From Pseudodesulfovibrio hydrargyri (GTDB taxonomy: Bacteria > Desulfobacterota > Desulfovibrionia > Desulfovibrionales > Desulfovibrionaceae), in contig NZ_LKAQ01000004.1 in NCBI RefSeq assembly GCF_001874525.1, forward strand, positions 1 to 64,000: a DNA stretch of 64,000 nt. The letters run 5' to 3'. The notes below the pieces were generated by a model. That model saw only the letters and a program-made list of their open reading frames with translations. It ran no database searches and was not told where the DNA came from. Below are positions 1 to 9,025 of the stretch, in pieces. The translations under genes were made by a program, and so were the position numbers. How positions within the stretch are numbered: position 1 is the stretch's first letter; each line of letters starts with the position of its first letter.

Positions 1-479
1 CCAACATTCTATATAGGTTGCCATATCGAACGCAGCGGTGAAGGCAATGGGCACCTTGTATAATGCATTTTTCAGATTTTTAGTCAACCAGGTATGCTTT
101 TGGTTACTCGTTTAACAAGACAACCTCCCGGCCTCCCGGCCCCACTGCATCACCAACCGCCCGGTGTTATGGCAAGTTATGGAGGCGGACAAACGTAGTA
201 TTGATTCCTAGTATCATGTTACTATCTGCTCTCCTCCCGGCACATGCGCCACATCAAAATAGTCTGCAGGGCGCTGAAAACAATCGATTTCCGGGGAGAC
301 GGGCGCGGTCGGAAGAGGTGATTTCGGACGTGGAGACAAATATTCACTTCAGCCCAAAAAAAGAGACATATTTCTTATCCGGCAAGGCCGGGGAAAAGGA
401 ACAAAGCCCACCCGCTGCCCGCTCATGGCGAGTTCAAAATAATAACCCCCCGCGAGAAAGAGGGCGGGCTGGTTTTCCG
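1..479. other. Gene-free left edge
   Basis: No gene can be supported here. The stretch is more AT-rich than what follows. It holds a short direct repeat (CCTCCCGG twice, 124-139). Read on the minus strand, 430-478 gives a CCCGC/GCGGG hairpin followed by a T-rich run, which could terminate the AraC-type gene that ends at 480; this is weak. Confidence 0.5.
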
Positions 480-1424
480 CTATCGGGTCTTCCGGTATGC
501 GCCGGGGCCGAGGCCGAATTCCTGCTTGAACCTTCGGGAAAAAGAGGCGGCCGAGGCGTACCCGCAGCGCACGGCGATGTCCTCCAGGGAGGCGCTGGTC
601 TCGGCGAGCAGCGCACGGCCCTTCATGAGCCGCCACTTGGCCAGGTAATTGATCGGGGGCACGCCGACCAGCTTGGCGAACCGGTCGGCGAACCTGGCCC
701 GGGACATGCCCGCGGCCGAGGCCAGGGACTCGATGGTCCAACCCGCCCCGGGGTCGCGGTGAATGGCCTGCAATGCCTCGGATACGTTGCTGTCCCGCAG
801 GGCCGCGGTGAAGTCCGCCAGATGGGGCGCGTCCTCATTCCCCCTGCCCCGGACCGCCTGCAGGAAAACGATCTCGATCAGCCTGCTTACGACCCCGATC
901 ATGCCCGGTCCCTCCTGTTCCGCCTCCATGGCCAGCAGGTCCAGCGCGGCCCTGGCGCACGGCACATCGGACAGGTCGCGGGAGCGCAGCACCATGGACC
1001 GGGGCAATGCCTTCAGGACCGGGTGGTCGACAGCCTCGTCGAAGACGCAATAGCCGCACAGCAGGTCGACGCTCGGGAACCGGGCGTCCGGGGACGGCGG
1101 CACCGCGCAGGTGAGCATGCCGTCCTCCACCGGAAATTTGGCCAGCACGTCTCCCAGCGGCGCGGCGGGGATGCCCTCGCCCGCGCTCAGGACCTGCGGA
1201 GCCCCGTCCGGAATGATGATCAGGTCGCCCCGGCCGAGCTCGACGTCGCGCTCTCCGGGCACGGAAACGAGGCACGCCCCTTGGCGCACGAGGTGGAAGC
1301 GGATGGTCCGCCGCTCCCGGGGCACCTCCACGGCGTACGCGCCGCTCAACCGCGCCCGGAAGTACAGGGAGCCGTTCAGCCGCAGCGTCGAAAAGATTTC
1401 GGAAAGAACATCGGGTCCCTGCAT
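480..1424 (-). CDS. AraC-family transcriptional regulator with N-terminal cupin domain
   Basis: A 314-residue regulator. Residues about 1-190 look like the cupin-type ligand-binding domain of the AraC family, and the last about 95 residues are the double helix-turn-helix domain, including a GYASAASFSRRFKQEFG segment typical of the second helix. The chosen ATG follows a GGAGG with 7-base spacing; a longer frame upstream lacks such a site. It is divergent from the LysE-type exporter 103 bases away, so it probably controls that gene. The ligand cannot be told from sequence. Confidence 0.85.
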   Translation of the reverse strand: MQGPDVLSEIFSTLRLNGSLYFRARLSGAYAVEVPRERRTIRFHLVRQGACLVSVPGERDVELGRGDLIIIPDGAPQVLSAGEGIPAAPLGDVLAKFPVEDGMLTCAVPPSPDARFPSVDLLCGYCVFDEAVDHPVLKALPRSMVLRSRDLSDVPCARAALDLLAMEAEQEGPGMIGVVSRLIEIVFLQAVRGRGNEDAPHLADFTAALRDSNVSEALQAIHRDPGAGWTIESLASAAGMSRARFADRFAKLVGVPPINYLAKWRLMKGRALLAETSASLEDIAVRCGYASAASFSRRFKQEFGLGPGAYRKTR

Positions 1425-1527
1425 GCATCCCCCTCCGAGACGGTCGGGTAAGAAATTGAGATGCGCTGACAATGCAATCGTCCGCCTTCGATGTCAAAGT
1501 GTCGGGGATCAAATCGGAGAGTGCACA

Positions 1528-2130
1528 ATGACGACGGAAACGGTTCTCGCCCTGATGAGCTTCGCCCTGGTCATGTCGATCACGCCCGGGCCCGCCAACT
1601 TCCTGCTCCTCGCCTCGGGAGCGAACTTCGGTATATTCCGCACGCTGCCGCTGCTCTTCGGCGTCAGCTTCGGCTTCCTGTTCATGGTCTTTCTGGTCGG
1701 CCTGGGGCTGGGCGGCCTGCTGACGCAATACCCGGCCATCCACACCGTGCTGCGTATCGCCTGCGGGGCCTACATCCTGTGGCTGGCCTACAAGATCGGA
1801 CGCAGCCGCTCCCTGGGCAAGGGCGAGGACGGCATGGCCAAACCCCTGGGGTTCCTCCAGGCCGCCCTGCTCCAGTGGGTCAACCCCAAGGCGTGGACCG
1901 TGGCCCTCATCGTGAACGTGTCCTACGCCTTCCCGGGCGCGGTCCTGCCCGGCCTGCTGAAGATGATCCCGCTCTTCGCAGTGGTCAACCTGCCCTCCAT
2001 CGGGGTATGGGCCTTATCGGGATCGGCGCTTCGGGGATACCTTTCCGGCAGCGGGCGGCTCGCGGTCTTCAACGTGATCATGGCCCTGTTGCTCGTACTC
2101 TCGACCATCCCCATGCTGTTGAACGCGTAA
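1528..2130 (+). CDS. LysE/RhtB-family amino-acid exporter
   Basis: A 200-residue inner-membrane protein with about six hydrophobic segments and the family signature SITPGPANFLLLASG near residue 17. LysE/RhtB proteins export amino acids or small metabolites using the proton gradient. Length fits the family. It is transcribed away from the AraC-type regulator, a common regulator/exporter pairing. The exported compound is unknown. Confidence 0.85.
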   Translation: MTTETVLALMSFALVMSITPGPANFLLLASGANFGIFRTLPLLFGVSFGFLFMVFLVGLGLGGLLTQYPAIHTVLRIACGAYILWLAYKIGRSRSLGKGEDGMAKPLGFLQAALLQWVNPKAWTVALIVNVSYAFPGAVLPGLLKMIPLFAVVNLPSIGVWALSGSALRGYLSGSGRLAVFNVIMALLLVLSTIPMLLNA

Positions 2131-2154
2131 CCGCAACGAACAGGAGGAGAAACC

Positions 2155-2550
2155 ATGCCCGTACAGGTAGTCCGGCTGGGCACGCCCCGGCGCAAGGGCG
2201 AAGGCATACGCATCGGCACCGTCCGGCGGCCGCCGCGCGGAGTGAGGAAAAGCGACTACGCCGCGCAGAACTGGTACGACGTCTGGCTGCCGGACGTCGC
2301 GCCCACGCCCGAGCTGATGAAACAGGGACAGGCCGTGGAGACCGAGGCGCAGTGGGCCGCCTTTGCCAAGAAGTACCGCCGGGAGCTGGCCGCGCCGGAC
2401 AAGACCCGGGCCTTGCAGTTGCTGGCCGCGTTTTCCGCGAGCAGCGACTTTTCCATCGGCTGTTACTGCGAGGACCGCAACCGCTGCCACATCGCCGTGC
2501 TGAGCGAGGTCCTGGCCGAACTCGGTGCCGTGTTCAGGGACGGCGAGTAG
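2155..2550 (+). CDS. DUF488 family protein
   Basis: A 131-residue soluble protein. It shows the DUF488 hallmark near the C-terminus, a GCYCEDRNRCHI segment with Cys103, Cys105 and Cys111, and an early YDVWLPDVAP segment. An AGGAGGAG site sits just before the ATG, and only 24 bases separate it from the exporter gene, so the two may be co-transcribed. The function of DUF488 proteins is not established; the conserved cysteines suggest a redox or metal role. Confidence 0.8.
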   Translation: MPVQVVRLGTPRRKGEGIRIGTVRRPPRGVRKSDYAAQNWYDVWLPDVAPTPELMKQGQAVETEAQWAAFAKKYRRELAAPDKTRALQLLAAFSASSDFSIGCYCEDRNRCHIAVLSEVLAELGAVFRDGE

Positions 2551-2574
2551 CGGAATCCGTCCCACCGCGCCCCG

Positions 2575-3627
2575 TCAGATGCCGAACAGCGCCCGGGCGT
2601 TGCCGTGGGCGATCTTGCGTTTGTCGTTCTCACTGATCGGCGCCTTCTCGATCCACTCCGCCGCATCGGGCGACATCTCGAACGGATAATCGGTCGCGAA
2701 CATGATCCTGTCGGCCCCGATGGTCAGGACCGCGCAGATCAGCGCCTGGTCGAAATGGTTGCCGCTGGTGGTGATGTAGAAGTTCTCGCACAGGTAGTCC
2801 TGGAGGCGCTTCTCCACCTGGTGGCCGAGCGGGTTGTATTCGAAGCAGCGCTGAATCCGCCAGGAGAAATAGGGGATCGTCTCGCCCAGATGCCCCAGGA
2901 TCACGTTGAGGCCGGGATGGCGGTCGAATAGTCCGCTGTACACGAGCCGCAGGGCGTGCGTCGCGGTCTCCGGGGCGAATCCCCACGTGGCCCCGGCCAG
3001 CTCTGGGTGCTGGCCGTAGAACGCGTCGCGGACCTGCGGCAGGGACGGCCTCGGATGGATGTACACCGGAATCCCCATCTCCGCGATCGCCTCCCACACC
3101 GGGAGGAAACGCTCCTCGTCCAAATAATGGCCCACGTCCTGGTCGGGGTCCTGGACATACCCGTTGACCATGACCCCCTTGAAGCCGAGTTCACCGATGG
3201 AGTACTCCAGCTCCCTTACGGCGGCATCGGCGTCCTGGAAGGGTATGCTCGCGAATCCCAGGTAACGGCCATCGGCCTTGGCGACCGTCTCGGCCAGAAA
3301 GTCGTTGACCTTTCTGGCCGCGATTGCGGCGGCCGCAGGGTCGGCGATGCCTTCTATCCCGGCCGCGGTCAGCGACAGTATCGAGACGTCGATCCCCGCC
3401 GCGTCCATCTCCTCGATGCGCGCCTCGTGGAGGTCGTTCATGCGCCGCATGACGGCCTTGACGAAATCGACCTCAAGCCCGCTGACCCGGGCGAAGGCGA
3501 CCGGATCGAACGCCTTGCCGCCGTGCACCGCCCCAGCGTCCATGAAATGCTCCTCGATCGCGATCTTGCGCAATGGAGGCCGGGCCGTCTTGGGTGCGCC
3601 CAATACCGGCAATCGGTTAATTGACAT
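2575..3627 (-). CDS. Amidohydrolase-family metal-dependent decarboxylase-like protein
   Basis: A 350-residue TIM-barrel protein of the amidohydrolase_2 (ACMSD/gamma-resorcylate decarboxylase) group. Candidate metal ligands are the Glu in IEEHF (residues 24-28), His191 in YIHPRPS and Asp313 in FATDYPFE; His246 lies in a GHLGE motif. The EEHF form instead of DxHxH is typical of 2,3-dihydroxybenzoate, gamma-resorcylate and 5-carboxyvanillate decarboxylases, which remove CO2 from aromatic acids. A GGAG precedes the ATG by 8 bases. It lies 48 bases downstream of the cupin gene on the same strand. Substrate is unproven. Confidence 0.8.
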   Translation of the reverse strand: MSINRLPVLGAPKTARPPLRKIAIEEHFMDAGAVHGGKAFDPVAFARVSGLEVDFVKAVMRRMNDLHEARIEEMDAAGIDVSILSLTAAGIEGIADPAAAAIAARKVNDFLAETVAKADGRYLGFASIPFQDADAAVRELEYSIGELGFKGVMVNGYVQDPDQDVGHYLDEERFLPVWEAIAEMGIPVYIHPRPSLPQVRDAFYGQHPELAGATWGFAPETATHALRLVYSGLFDRHPGLNVILGHLGETIPYFSWRIQRCFEYNPLGHQVEKRLQDYLCENFYITTSGNHFDQALICAVLTIGADRIMFATDYPFEMSPDAAEWIEKAPISENDKRKIAHGNARALFGI

Positions 3628-3675
3628 AGCTGTTACTCCACAAATACCTGCGCGGCGCGGACGCCGCCCGACCGA

Positions 3676-4029
3676 TCAGGCCTTCAGTTTCAGGAAGTCG
3701 CCGTCGATGATGAGCAGCTTGACCCCGGTCTCGGTCACGGACCGGTGGGAACTCAGGTCGTCGGAGACGATGTAGGACATGCCCGGCTTCAGGACCGAAC
3801 TCGGGCCGTCCTGCCGCTCGTTGACCACCTCGCCCTCCAGGCAGTAGACGATGTGCCCCTTCTCGCACCAGTGGTCCGCCTTGTACCCTTTTGAATACTC
3901 GACGACGCGGACGCGCAACCCGTCGAATTGCAGGGTCTGCCAATAGGCGACGCCGGTCTCCCCCTTGTGTTCCGTTCGCGGCACCGAGGACCAGTCGACG
4001 GTCTGGAAGGGGATATTCTTCTCGTTCAT
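3676..4029 (-). CDS. Small cupin-fold protein with DHWC motif
   Basis: A 117-residue single-domain cupin. The motif DHWCEKGH (residues 52-59) followed by CLEGE, and a second half with KPGMSYIVSDD and SSH, provides the usual metal-site histidines of a small beta-barrel. It is the first gene of a two-gene minus-strand unit with the decarboxylase-like amidohydrolase. It could be a binding or isomerase-type partner of that pathway; no specific reaction can be assigned. Confidence 0.7.
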   Translation of the reverse strand: MNEKNIPFQTVDWSSVPRTEHKGETGVAYWQTLQFDGLRVRVVEYSKGYKADHWCEKGHIVYCLEGEVVNERQDGPSSVLKPGMSYIVSDDLSSHRSVTETGVKLLIIDGDFLKLKA

Positions 4030-4282
4030 CGTTGTACCTCGCGGCTATTTGTTGTGCGTTCCCGAGAGCATACTCAAACGGCCGGGTTCCACAAGCCCTT
4101 TCGCACGGACCGGCCCCGGCCGGACCCGCGTCAGCCGGGTCTTTCGGCACCCGCCGCCCGCCGGGCGAATCGCCCTTTTGACTTGGCCGAAACTCTCATG
4201 TAGGGGGGATTTTCCTTCGGGGCGGACCGGGCTTTTCCCGGCCTAACGCCCGCGGGATTTCGCACCGAGCGAGGAAGACACA

Positions 4283-5581
4283 ATGCAACGATCCATGGCC
4301 TGCAACGAACTGGAATTTCTGGCCGACTACAACTTCGCCAACTGCCTGGTCTGCGGCACCTGCGCAAACGTCTGCCCGACCACCGGCGCTCCGGGGCTGG
4401 ACGGCCTGGACGCGCGCAAGGTCATGCGCATGCTGGCCAACGGGCTGGTGGAGGAGGTCGTGGCCTCGGATTTCCCCTGGCTGTGCACGGGCTGCGGCCG
4501 GTGCACCGGGGCCTGCCCCGGCGGCATCGACATCACCTCGCTCATGGGCAGGCTCAAGGGGCTGCGGCCCCGCGACCAGGTGCCGGGGTCCCTGCACAAG
4601 GGCATGCTCAACAACCTGGAGACCGGCAACAACCTGGCCATCCCGCAGCGGGAATATTTCGAGTCCATGGCCGACCTGGGCAGCGAACTGGCCGAGGAGG
4701 AGTGTCCCGGCTTTTACGTGCCCATCGACAAACAGGGCGCGGACACCCTGTTCTTCCCCAACTCCAAGGAAGTGTACGGCGATTTCGAGGACCAGTTCTG
4801 GTGGTGGAAGATATTCTACGCCGCCAGGGAGAACTGGACCGTGCCCGGGCGCAACTGGGAGGCCGTGGACTGGGCCCTGTTCACCGGCAACGAGGAAGGC
4901 AACAAGGAGCTGGCCCGGCGCAAGATCGAGTACATGAAGGAGCACGAGATCGGCCGGATGATCATGCCCGACTGCGGCGGCGGCTCCTACGGCGCGCGCA
5001 AGGGCATGGCCAAGCTGGCCCAGGAGAACCCGGCCAACCGCGTGGATTTCCTGTACCTGTACGACTATCTCATGGAGATCATCCGGGACGGCCGCATCAA
5101 GCTGGACAAGTCGGTGCATGCGGGCCGCAGGTTCACCTTCCACGACTCCTGCAAGCACGGCCGGGAACTCCAGCGGACCTTCGGCAAGGGGTATTTCGAG
5201 GAGCCGCGCTGGATCATGCGCCAGTGCGTGGACGACTTCGTGGAGCTGACCCCCAACCGGGAGAAGAACTACTGCTGCGGCGCGGGCGGCGGCCTGTGGC
5301 CCCTGCCCTATGAGAAGCAGTCCGCCTGGCACGCCCGGATCAAGCAGCAGCAGATCGAGGACAGCGGGGCCGACGTGGTGGTCGTGGGCTGCTCCAACTG
5401 CCGCGACCAGCTCATGCGCCGCATCCCCAAGTTCTACCAGGACCGCAAGTACGAGGTGAAATACCTCTGGCAGCTCGTGGCCGAGGCCTTGGTCATCGAG
5501 CCGTGGGAACCCGAACGCGTGGAGCGGGCCGAAGCCGAGGCCAAGGCCCAGTGGGATTCCCTGGGCATCGAACTGGACTGA
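4283..5581 (+). CDS. 4Fe-4S/CCG-domain (HdrD/GlpC-like) iron-sulfur protein
   Basis: A 432-residue soluble protein. Two ferredoxin-type motifs lie at the N-terminus (Cys21/24/27/31 and Cys68/71/74/78). The C-terminal half has one clear CCG-type domain (HDSCKHG near 290, YCCGAGGG near 331, then GCSNC) of the sort that holds the noncubane cluster in heterodisulfide reductase. The expected first CCG motif is degenerate, replaced by a PDCGGG segment, which is unusual. It stands alone with its own terminator, so its electron partners are not shown by context. Probably a cytoplasmic electron carrier or disulfide reductase. Confidence 0.75.
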   Translation: MQRSMACNELEFLADYNFANCLVCGTCANVCPTTGAPGLDGLDARKVMRMLANGLVEEVVASDFPWLCTGCGRCTGACPGGIDITSLMGRLKGLRPRDQVPGSLHKGMLNNLETGNNLAIPQREYFESMADLGSELAEEECPGFYVPIDKQGADTLFFPNSKEVYGDFEDQFWWWKIFYAARENWTVPGRNWEAVDWALFTGNEEGNKELARRKIEYMKEHEIGRMIMPDCGGGSYGARKGMAKLAQENPANRVDFLYLYDYLMEIIRDGRIKLDKSVHAGRRFTFHDSCKHGRELQRTFGKGYFEEPRWIMRQCVDDFVELTPNREKNYCCGAGGGLWPLPYEKQSAWHARIKQQQIEDSGADVVVVGCSNCRDQLMRRIPKFYQDRKYEVKYLWQLVAEALVIEPWEPERVERAEAEAKAQWDSLGIELD

Positions 5582-5606
5582 TCCCGTATAGCGATTCATC
5601 GGCAAA

Positions 5607-5645
5607 GAAAAAGCCCCGGCCCGTGAGACGGTCCGGGGCTTTTTC
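5607..5645 (+). terminator. Rho-independent terminator
   Basis: A hairpin AGCCCCGG ... CCGGGGCT with a short loop, preceded by an A-run and followed by TTTTTC, directly downstream of the iron-sulfur protein gene. Confidence 0.85.
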
Positions 5646-5707
5646 TTGCGATCTGGCGAAGCGCGGTGCTACCTTGGCCTTTCCACCGACCTCAACCCGG
5701 AGATCCC

Positions 5708-6862
5708 ATGCAGTTCACCTTTGCCACGGCCTCGAAAATCCTGTTCGCAACCGGCGCGGCCCGGCGCATCCCGGAACTGGCCGGAACCCTGGGCAGCCGT
5801 CCCTGCCTGGTCACGGGCGGTCATCCCGAGCGCGCCCAATGGCTTATCGACGGGCTGACGAAAACCCTGCGCGAACCGCTGGTCATACCCGTCTCCGGCG
5901 AACCGGACACCGAGGTGGCGTCGGCCGCCGCAAAAGCGGCCCGCGAGGCGGGATGCGACGTGGTCATCGGCCTGGGCGGCGGCTCGGTCATGGACACGGC
6001 CAAGGTCGTGGCCGCGCTGATCACCAACACGGACGACATCTACGAATATCTGGAAGTGGTCGGCAAGGGCAAACCGCTGACGCAACGCCCCGTGCCCCTG
6101 ATCACCGTCCCGACCACTTCGGGCACCGGCTCCGAGGTCACGGCCAACGGCGTGCTCCTCAGCCGCGAACACGGGGTCAAGGTCAGCCTGCGCTCCACGG
6201 ACATGATCGCGGACCTGGCCGTGATCGACCCGCAGCTGGCGGCAAGCATGCCGCCCAAGGTCACGGCGGCCACGGGCATGGACGCCCTGACCCAGCTCAT
6301 GGAGGCCTTCGTCACCCACAAGAGCACGCCCATGACCGACGCCTTGTGCCGGGAGGGACTCATGCGCGCGGCCACCGCCCTGCCCCTGGCCTTCGAGGAC
6401 GGCTCGGACATGTCGGCCCGCGAGGACATGGCCCTGGCCGCCCTGTTGTCCGGCATCTGCCTGGCCAACGCCAAGCTCGGCGCGGTGCACGGCTTCGCCG
6501 CGCCCATCGGCGGCAAGAGCCACGCGCCCCACGGCGCGGTCTGCGCCGCCCTGCTGCCCCACGTCATGGAGGCCAACCTGCGCGCCCTGCGCGAACGCGA
6601 CCCCGACTCCCCGTCCCTGCACGCCTACCGGGAGGTGGCGGTCATGTTGACGGCCGACGTCGCCTGCGACGCCGAGGACGGCGCGGCCTGGGTGCGCGAA
6701 TTGTGCGAAGGCCTGTCCATTCCGCCCCTCGGGGAGCTGGGTGTAGAGAAGGCGGACTTCGACCTGTTGGCCGATCAGGCGGCCCGGGCGAGCAGTATGC
6801 AGGGCAACCCCGTGGAGCTGACCCGGGACGAACTGATCGGGATTCTGGAGGCGGCTTACTGA
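5708..6862 (+). CDS. Iron-containing-type alcohol dehydrogenase
   Basis: A 384-residue group III dehydrogenase, likely NAD(P)H-dependent interconversion of an alcohol and an aldehyde. Seen: the GGGSVMDTAK nucleotide loop near residue 93, VPTTSGTGSE, and the C-terminal metal region GAVHGFAAPIGGKSHAPHG. In the first metal-helix motif the usual DALTH reads DALTQ, so one of the four classical iron ligands is Gln, as in one subgroup of the family. The ATG at 5708 was preferred because homology begins there. It stands alone between a terminator and the rubrerythrin gene. Confidence 0.85.
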   Translation: MQFTFATASKILFATGAARRIPELAGTLGSRPCLVTGGHPERAQWLIDGLTKTLREPLVIPVSGEPDTEVASAAAKAAREAGCDVVIGLGGGSVMDTAKVVAALITNTDDIYEYLEVVGKGKPLTQRPVPLITVPTTSGTGSEVTANGVLLSREHGVKVSLRSTDMIADLAVIDPQLAASMPPKVTAATGMDALTQLMEAFVTHKSTPMTDALCREGLMRAATALPLAFEDGSDMSAREDMALAALLSGICLANAKLGAVHGFAAPIGGKSHAPHGAVCAALLPHVMEANLRALRERDPDSPSLHAYREVAVMLTADVACDAEDGAAWVRELCEGLSIPPLGELGVEKADFDLLADQAARASSMQGNPVELTRDELIGILEAAY

Positions 6863-6944
6863 CCCCGCGCCATTTTGGCTTCACTTCCCGAAACCAGGGG
6901 CCGTCGTCATCGGCTCAAAGCGGACCGACGGGGCGCGTTTTGTC

Positions 6945-6964
6945 AAATGGCTATACAACCATTT
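6945..6964. promoter_or_regulatory. Inverted repeat upstream of rubrerythrin
   Basis: AAATGG, 8 bases, CCATTT: perfect 6-base arms in an AT-rich stretch about 160 bases before the rubrerythrin start. A candidate operator; no regulator can be named from it. Confidence 0.35.
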
Positions 6965-7120
6965 AAAATATCAACGAGTTATGCAGGGAACGCAGCTTCC
7001 GCCGAAATTTATTGTGGAGCGGTGCGTTTGAAGTTATGCCTACAAACACGATGTCCTGTAATATGTACATGCATGCATAGGAGCTGAAACGGGAACCCAA
7101 ACCATGCAGGAGCGCATATC

Positions 7121-7729
7121 ATGAAAGTTCGAGCGCAAGCCCCCAATGTCAAGAATTCAACCAATTTCAATGCGGCCTCCGACAGCAAGACCGCCGTGGG
7201 CACGACCCTCGAGAACCTGAAGTCCGCCATTCGCGGTGAAACCGGGGCCCACAACAAGTACATGACCTTTGCCAAGGCCGCCAAGGAGCAGGGTTACGAC
7301 CAGATCGCCCGCCTCTTCACCGCCACGGCTGCGGCCGAACTGATCCACATCGGCCTGGAGTATGACCTGGTCGCGGCCATGGACCCGGACTACGAAAAGC
7401 CCACGGTCGACGCCCCGGTTCCCGGGACCAGCGATCTCAATCTCATTTCCGGAGCGAACGGCGAGATATACGAGACCTCGGACATGTACCCGTCCTTCAT
7501 AAAAAAGGCCCAGGAAGAGGGAAACAGCAAGGCCGTTCATGTATTCTCGCGGGCCAAGCTGGCCGAATCGGTCCATGCCGAGCGCTATCTTGCCGCCTAC
7601 AACGACCTTGACGCGCCGGACGACGACAAATTCTATCTTTGCCCCATCTGCGGATACATCCACAAGGGAGAGGATTTCGAAAAATGTCCCATCTGCTTCA
7701 AGCCGAAGGAATCGTTCACCGCGTATTAG
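7121..7729 (+). CDS. rbr: Rubrerythrin
   Basis: A 202-residue cytoplasmic oxidative-stress protein that reduces hydrogen peroxide in anaerobes. The four-helix diiron domain shows the ligand candidates Glu40, Glu73/His76, Glu115 and Glu149/His152. The C-terminal rubredoxin domain has Cys174, Cys177, Cys189 and Cys192. The first about 20 residues are an extension rich in Asn and Ser not needed for the fold. CAGGAG precedes the ATG by 8 bases. It is monocistronic, between an upstream inverted repeat and a shared terminator. Confidence 0.95.
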   Translation: MKVRAQAPNVKNSTNFNAASDSKTAVGTTLENLKSAIRGETGAHNKYMTFAKAAKEQGYDQIARLFTATAAAELIHIGLEYDLVAAMDPDYEKPTVDAPVPGTSDLNLISGANGEIYETSDMYPSFIKKAQEEGNSKAVHVFSRAKLAESVHAERYLAAYNDLDAPDDDKFYLCPICGYIHKGEDFEKCPICFKPKESFTAY

Positions 7730-7796
7730 GGTGATCCGCAAGGGACGGCCATCGTGCGCGTAGCCGGGCGCGCTGGTACGACTCCGGAAAAATGCG

Positions 7797-7838
7797 AAAA
7801 AGCCTCGCGATGCGTTCCGCCATTGCGAGGCTTTCTTT
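7797..7838. terminator. Bidirectional terminator between rubrerythrin and the glycerol operon
   Basis: AAAGCCTCGC ... GCGAGGCTTT hairpin with T-runs on both strands, placed between two convergent genes. Confidence 0.8.
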
Positions 7839-7887
7839 CGGGCCGAAGCGAAAAGGGGATCGGCCCCCGTGATCCGCCGGGCATGAT

Positions 7888-9006
7888 TCACGAGACCAGG
7901 CGCGGCAGCAGCGGCCCCTTTGCCCGGGGCTTGCCCACGAGCTGCGGCAGGTAGCGCTTGAGCAGCCAGATGGCGGGCAGGCAGGCCGTGAGCGAGAGCA
8001 CCGTGAACCCGAAGGTCACGGCGGTCACGGCTGCCCAATGGTCAGGGAAGGTCGCCACGTACCAGTCCGCGAACGGGCCGTTGAAATAGTGGTAGAAGAC
8101 CCCGTTCAGGCAGAAAAGGATGAGCACGTTCTTCCCCAGGAACATCAGGAACCGGTTGGCCCCGGCGCTGCGGGCGACAAGGAGCAGGAACAGGCTCCCG
8201 GCCAGGGCGGTCAGAGGGAAGAGGAGTACGTTGCCATGGCCCGAGGCCACGATGACCACGGCCTGAAAGAGGCGGAACGGCCCCTGGTTGAGGTCGAACG
8301 TCAAGACCACGCCGAGCAGGCACAGCCCGGCCCCGGCCAGGAACCTCCAGCGGGGCTGTCCGCCGATGAACACGGACTTCCGGCGCATGAGCACCCCCAC
8401 CAGATAAAAGGCATAGGACACCGGGGCCTCCGGGATGAGCCAGTAGGTCGGGCCGGGCAGAAGCGTGACGTGCAGGGTCAGGTAATATCCGCCCACGTAG
8501 CAGGCCAGGGCGGTCACGACGATCTTCAGGGTGGAATCCAGGAACCGGCCGACGGCGAAGTGGATGAGCTCCACCGCGACCAGGGCGGCCAGGAACCACA
8601 GGGGGATGTTGAACAGGGGGAAGCCCAGGAGCGTGTACCACAATCCCTTGAGGTACGCCTCGCCCTTGGGAAGGTCGAGAAGCGGGAAATGCCCGGCGAA
8701 CAGCAGGCTCAGCCCCAGCAGCAGGGCCGAGAAGGCCGCGTACGGCACCAGCCGGGAGGCGGCCAGCCGCTTGAGAAAGCGGCCCGCCGGCAGGCGCGCC
8801 TTTTCCGGGGCCAGGGTGAACCCTGCCAGCAGAAAGAAGAACGGCATGTGGAAGGAGTAGATGAACTTGTATTGGGCCGTGGCCGCCGGGCTCTGAAGGT
8901 ACATGATCCGCTCCACGGCATGGCCGTAGTAGACCAGGAACATGCCCAGGAACCGGGCCACGTCCAGCATGGGGATGCGCCCGCCCGATCTCGCTTCGCC
9001 CGTCAT
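7888..9006 (-). CDS. Acyltransferase_3 family integral membrane protein
   Basis: A 372-residue protein with about ten hydrophobic segments. The N-terminus shows the OafA-like signature (LDVARFLGMFLVYYGHAVER, then SFHMPFFFLLAGF). Family members transfer acyl groups to surface sugars or other envelope acceptors. It begins 19 bases after the glpK stop on the same strand, preceded by an AAAGG site, so it appears to be the last gene of the glycerol operon. Why an acyltransferase is there is unclear; it may act on glycerol- or glycerol-phosphate-bearing envelope polymers. Confidence 0.8.
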   Translation of the reverse strand: MTGEARSGGRIPMLDVARFLGMFLVYYGHAVERIMYLQSPAATAQYKFIYSFHMPFFFLLAGFTLAPEKARLPAGRFLKRLAASRLVPYAAFSALLLGLSLLFAGHFPLLDLPKGEAYLKGLWYTLLGFPLFNIPLWFLAALVAVELIHFAVGRFLDSTLKIVVTALACYVGGYYLTLHVTLLPGPTYWLIPEAPVSYAFYLVGVLMRRKSVFIGGQPRWRFLAGAGLCLLGVVLTFDLNQGPFRLFQAVVIVASGHGNVLLFPLTALAGSLFLLLVARSAGANRFLMFLGKNVLILFCLNGVFYHYFNGPFADWYVATFPDHWAAVTAVTFGFTVLSLTACLPAIWLLKRYLPQLVGKPRAKGPLLPRLVS

Positions 9007-9025
9007 TTCGCCTTTCCTTGTCCGG

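Noticed and set aside
1..112. Short minus-strand open frame at the left edge
   Set aside because: About 36 codons with no start codon and no recognised family; cannot be told from chance.
201..1451. Long plus-strand open frame over the AraC-type gene
   Set aside because: It is the antisense shadow of a well-supported regulator on the minus strand; no domain is visible.
4196..5605. Minus-strand open frame of about 470 codons
   Set aside because: Antisense to the iron-sulfur protein gene, with low-complexity Gly/Ala/Leu composition typical of high-GC shadows.
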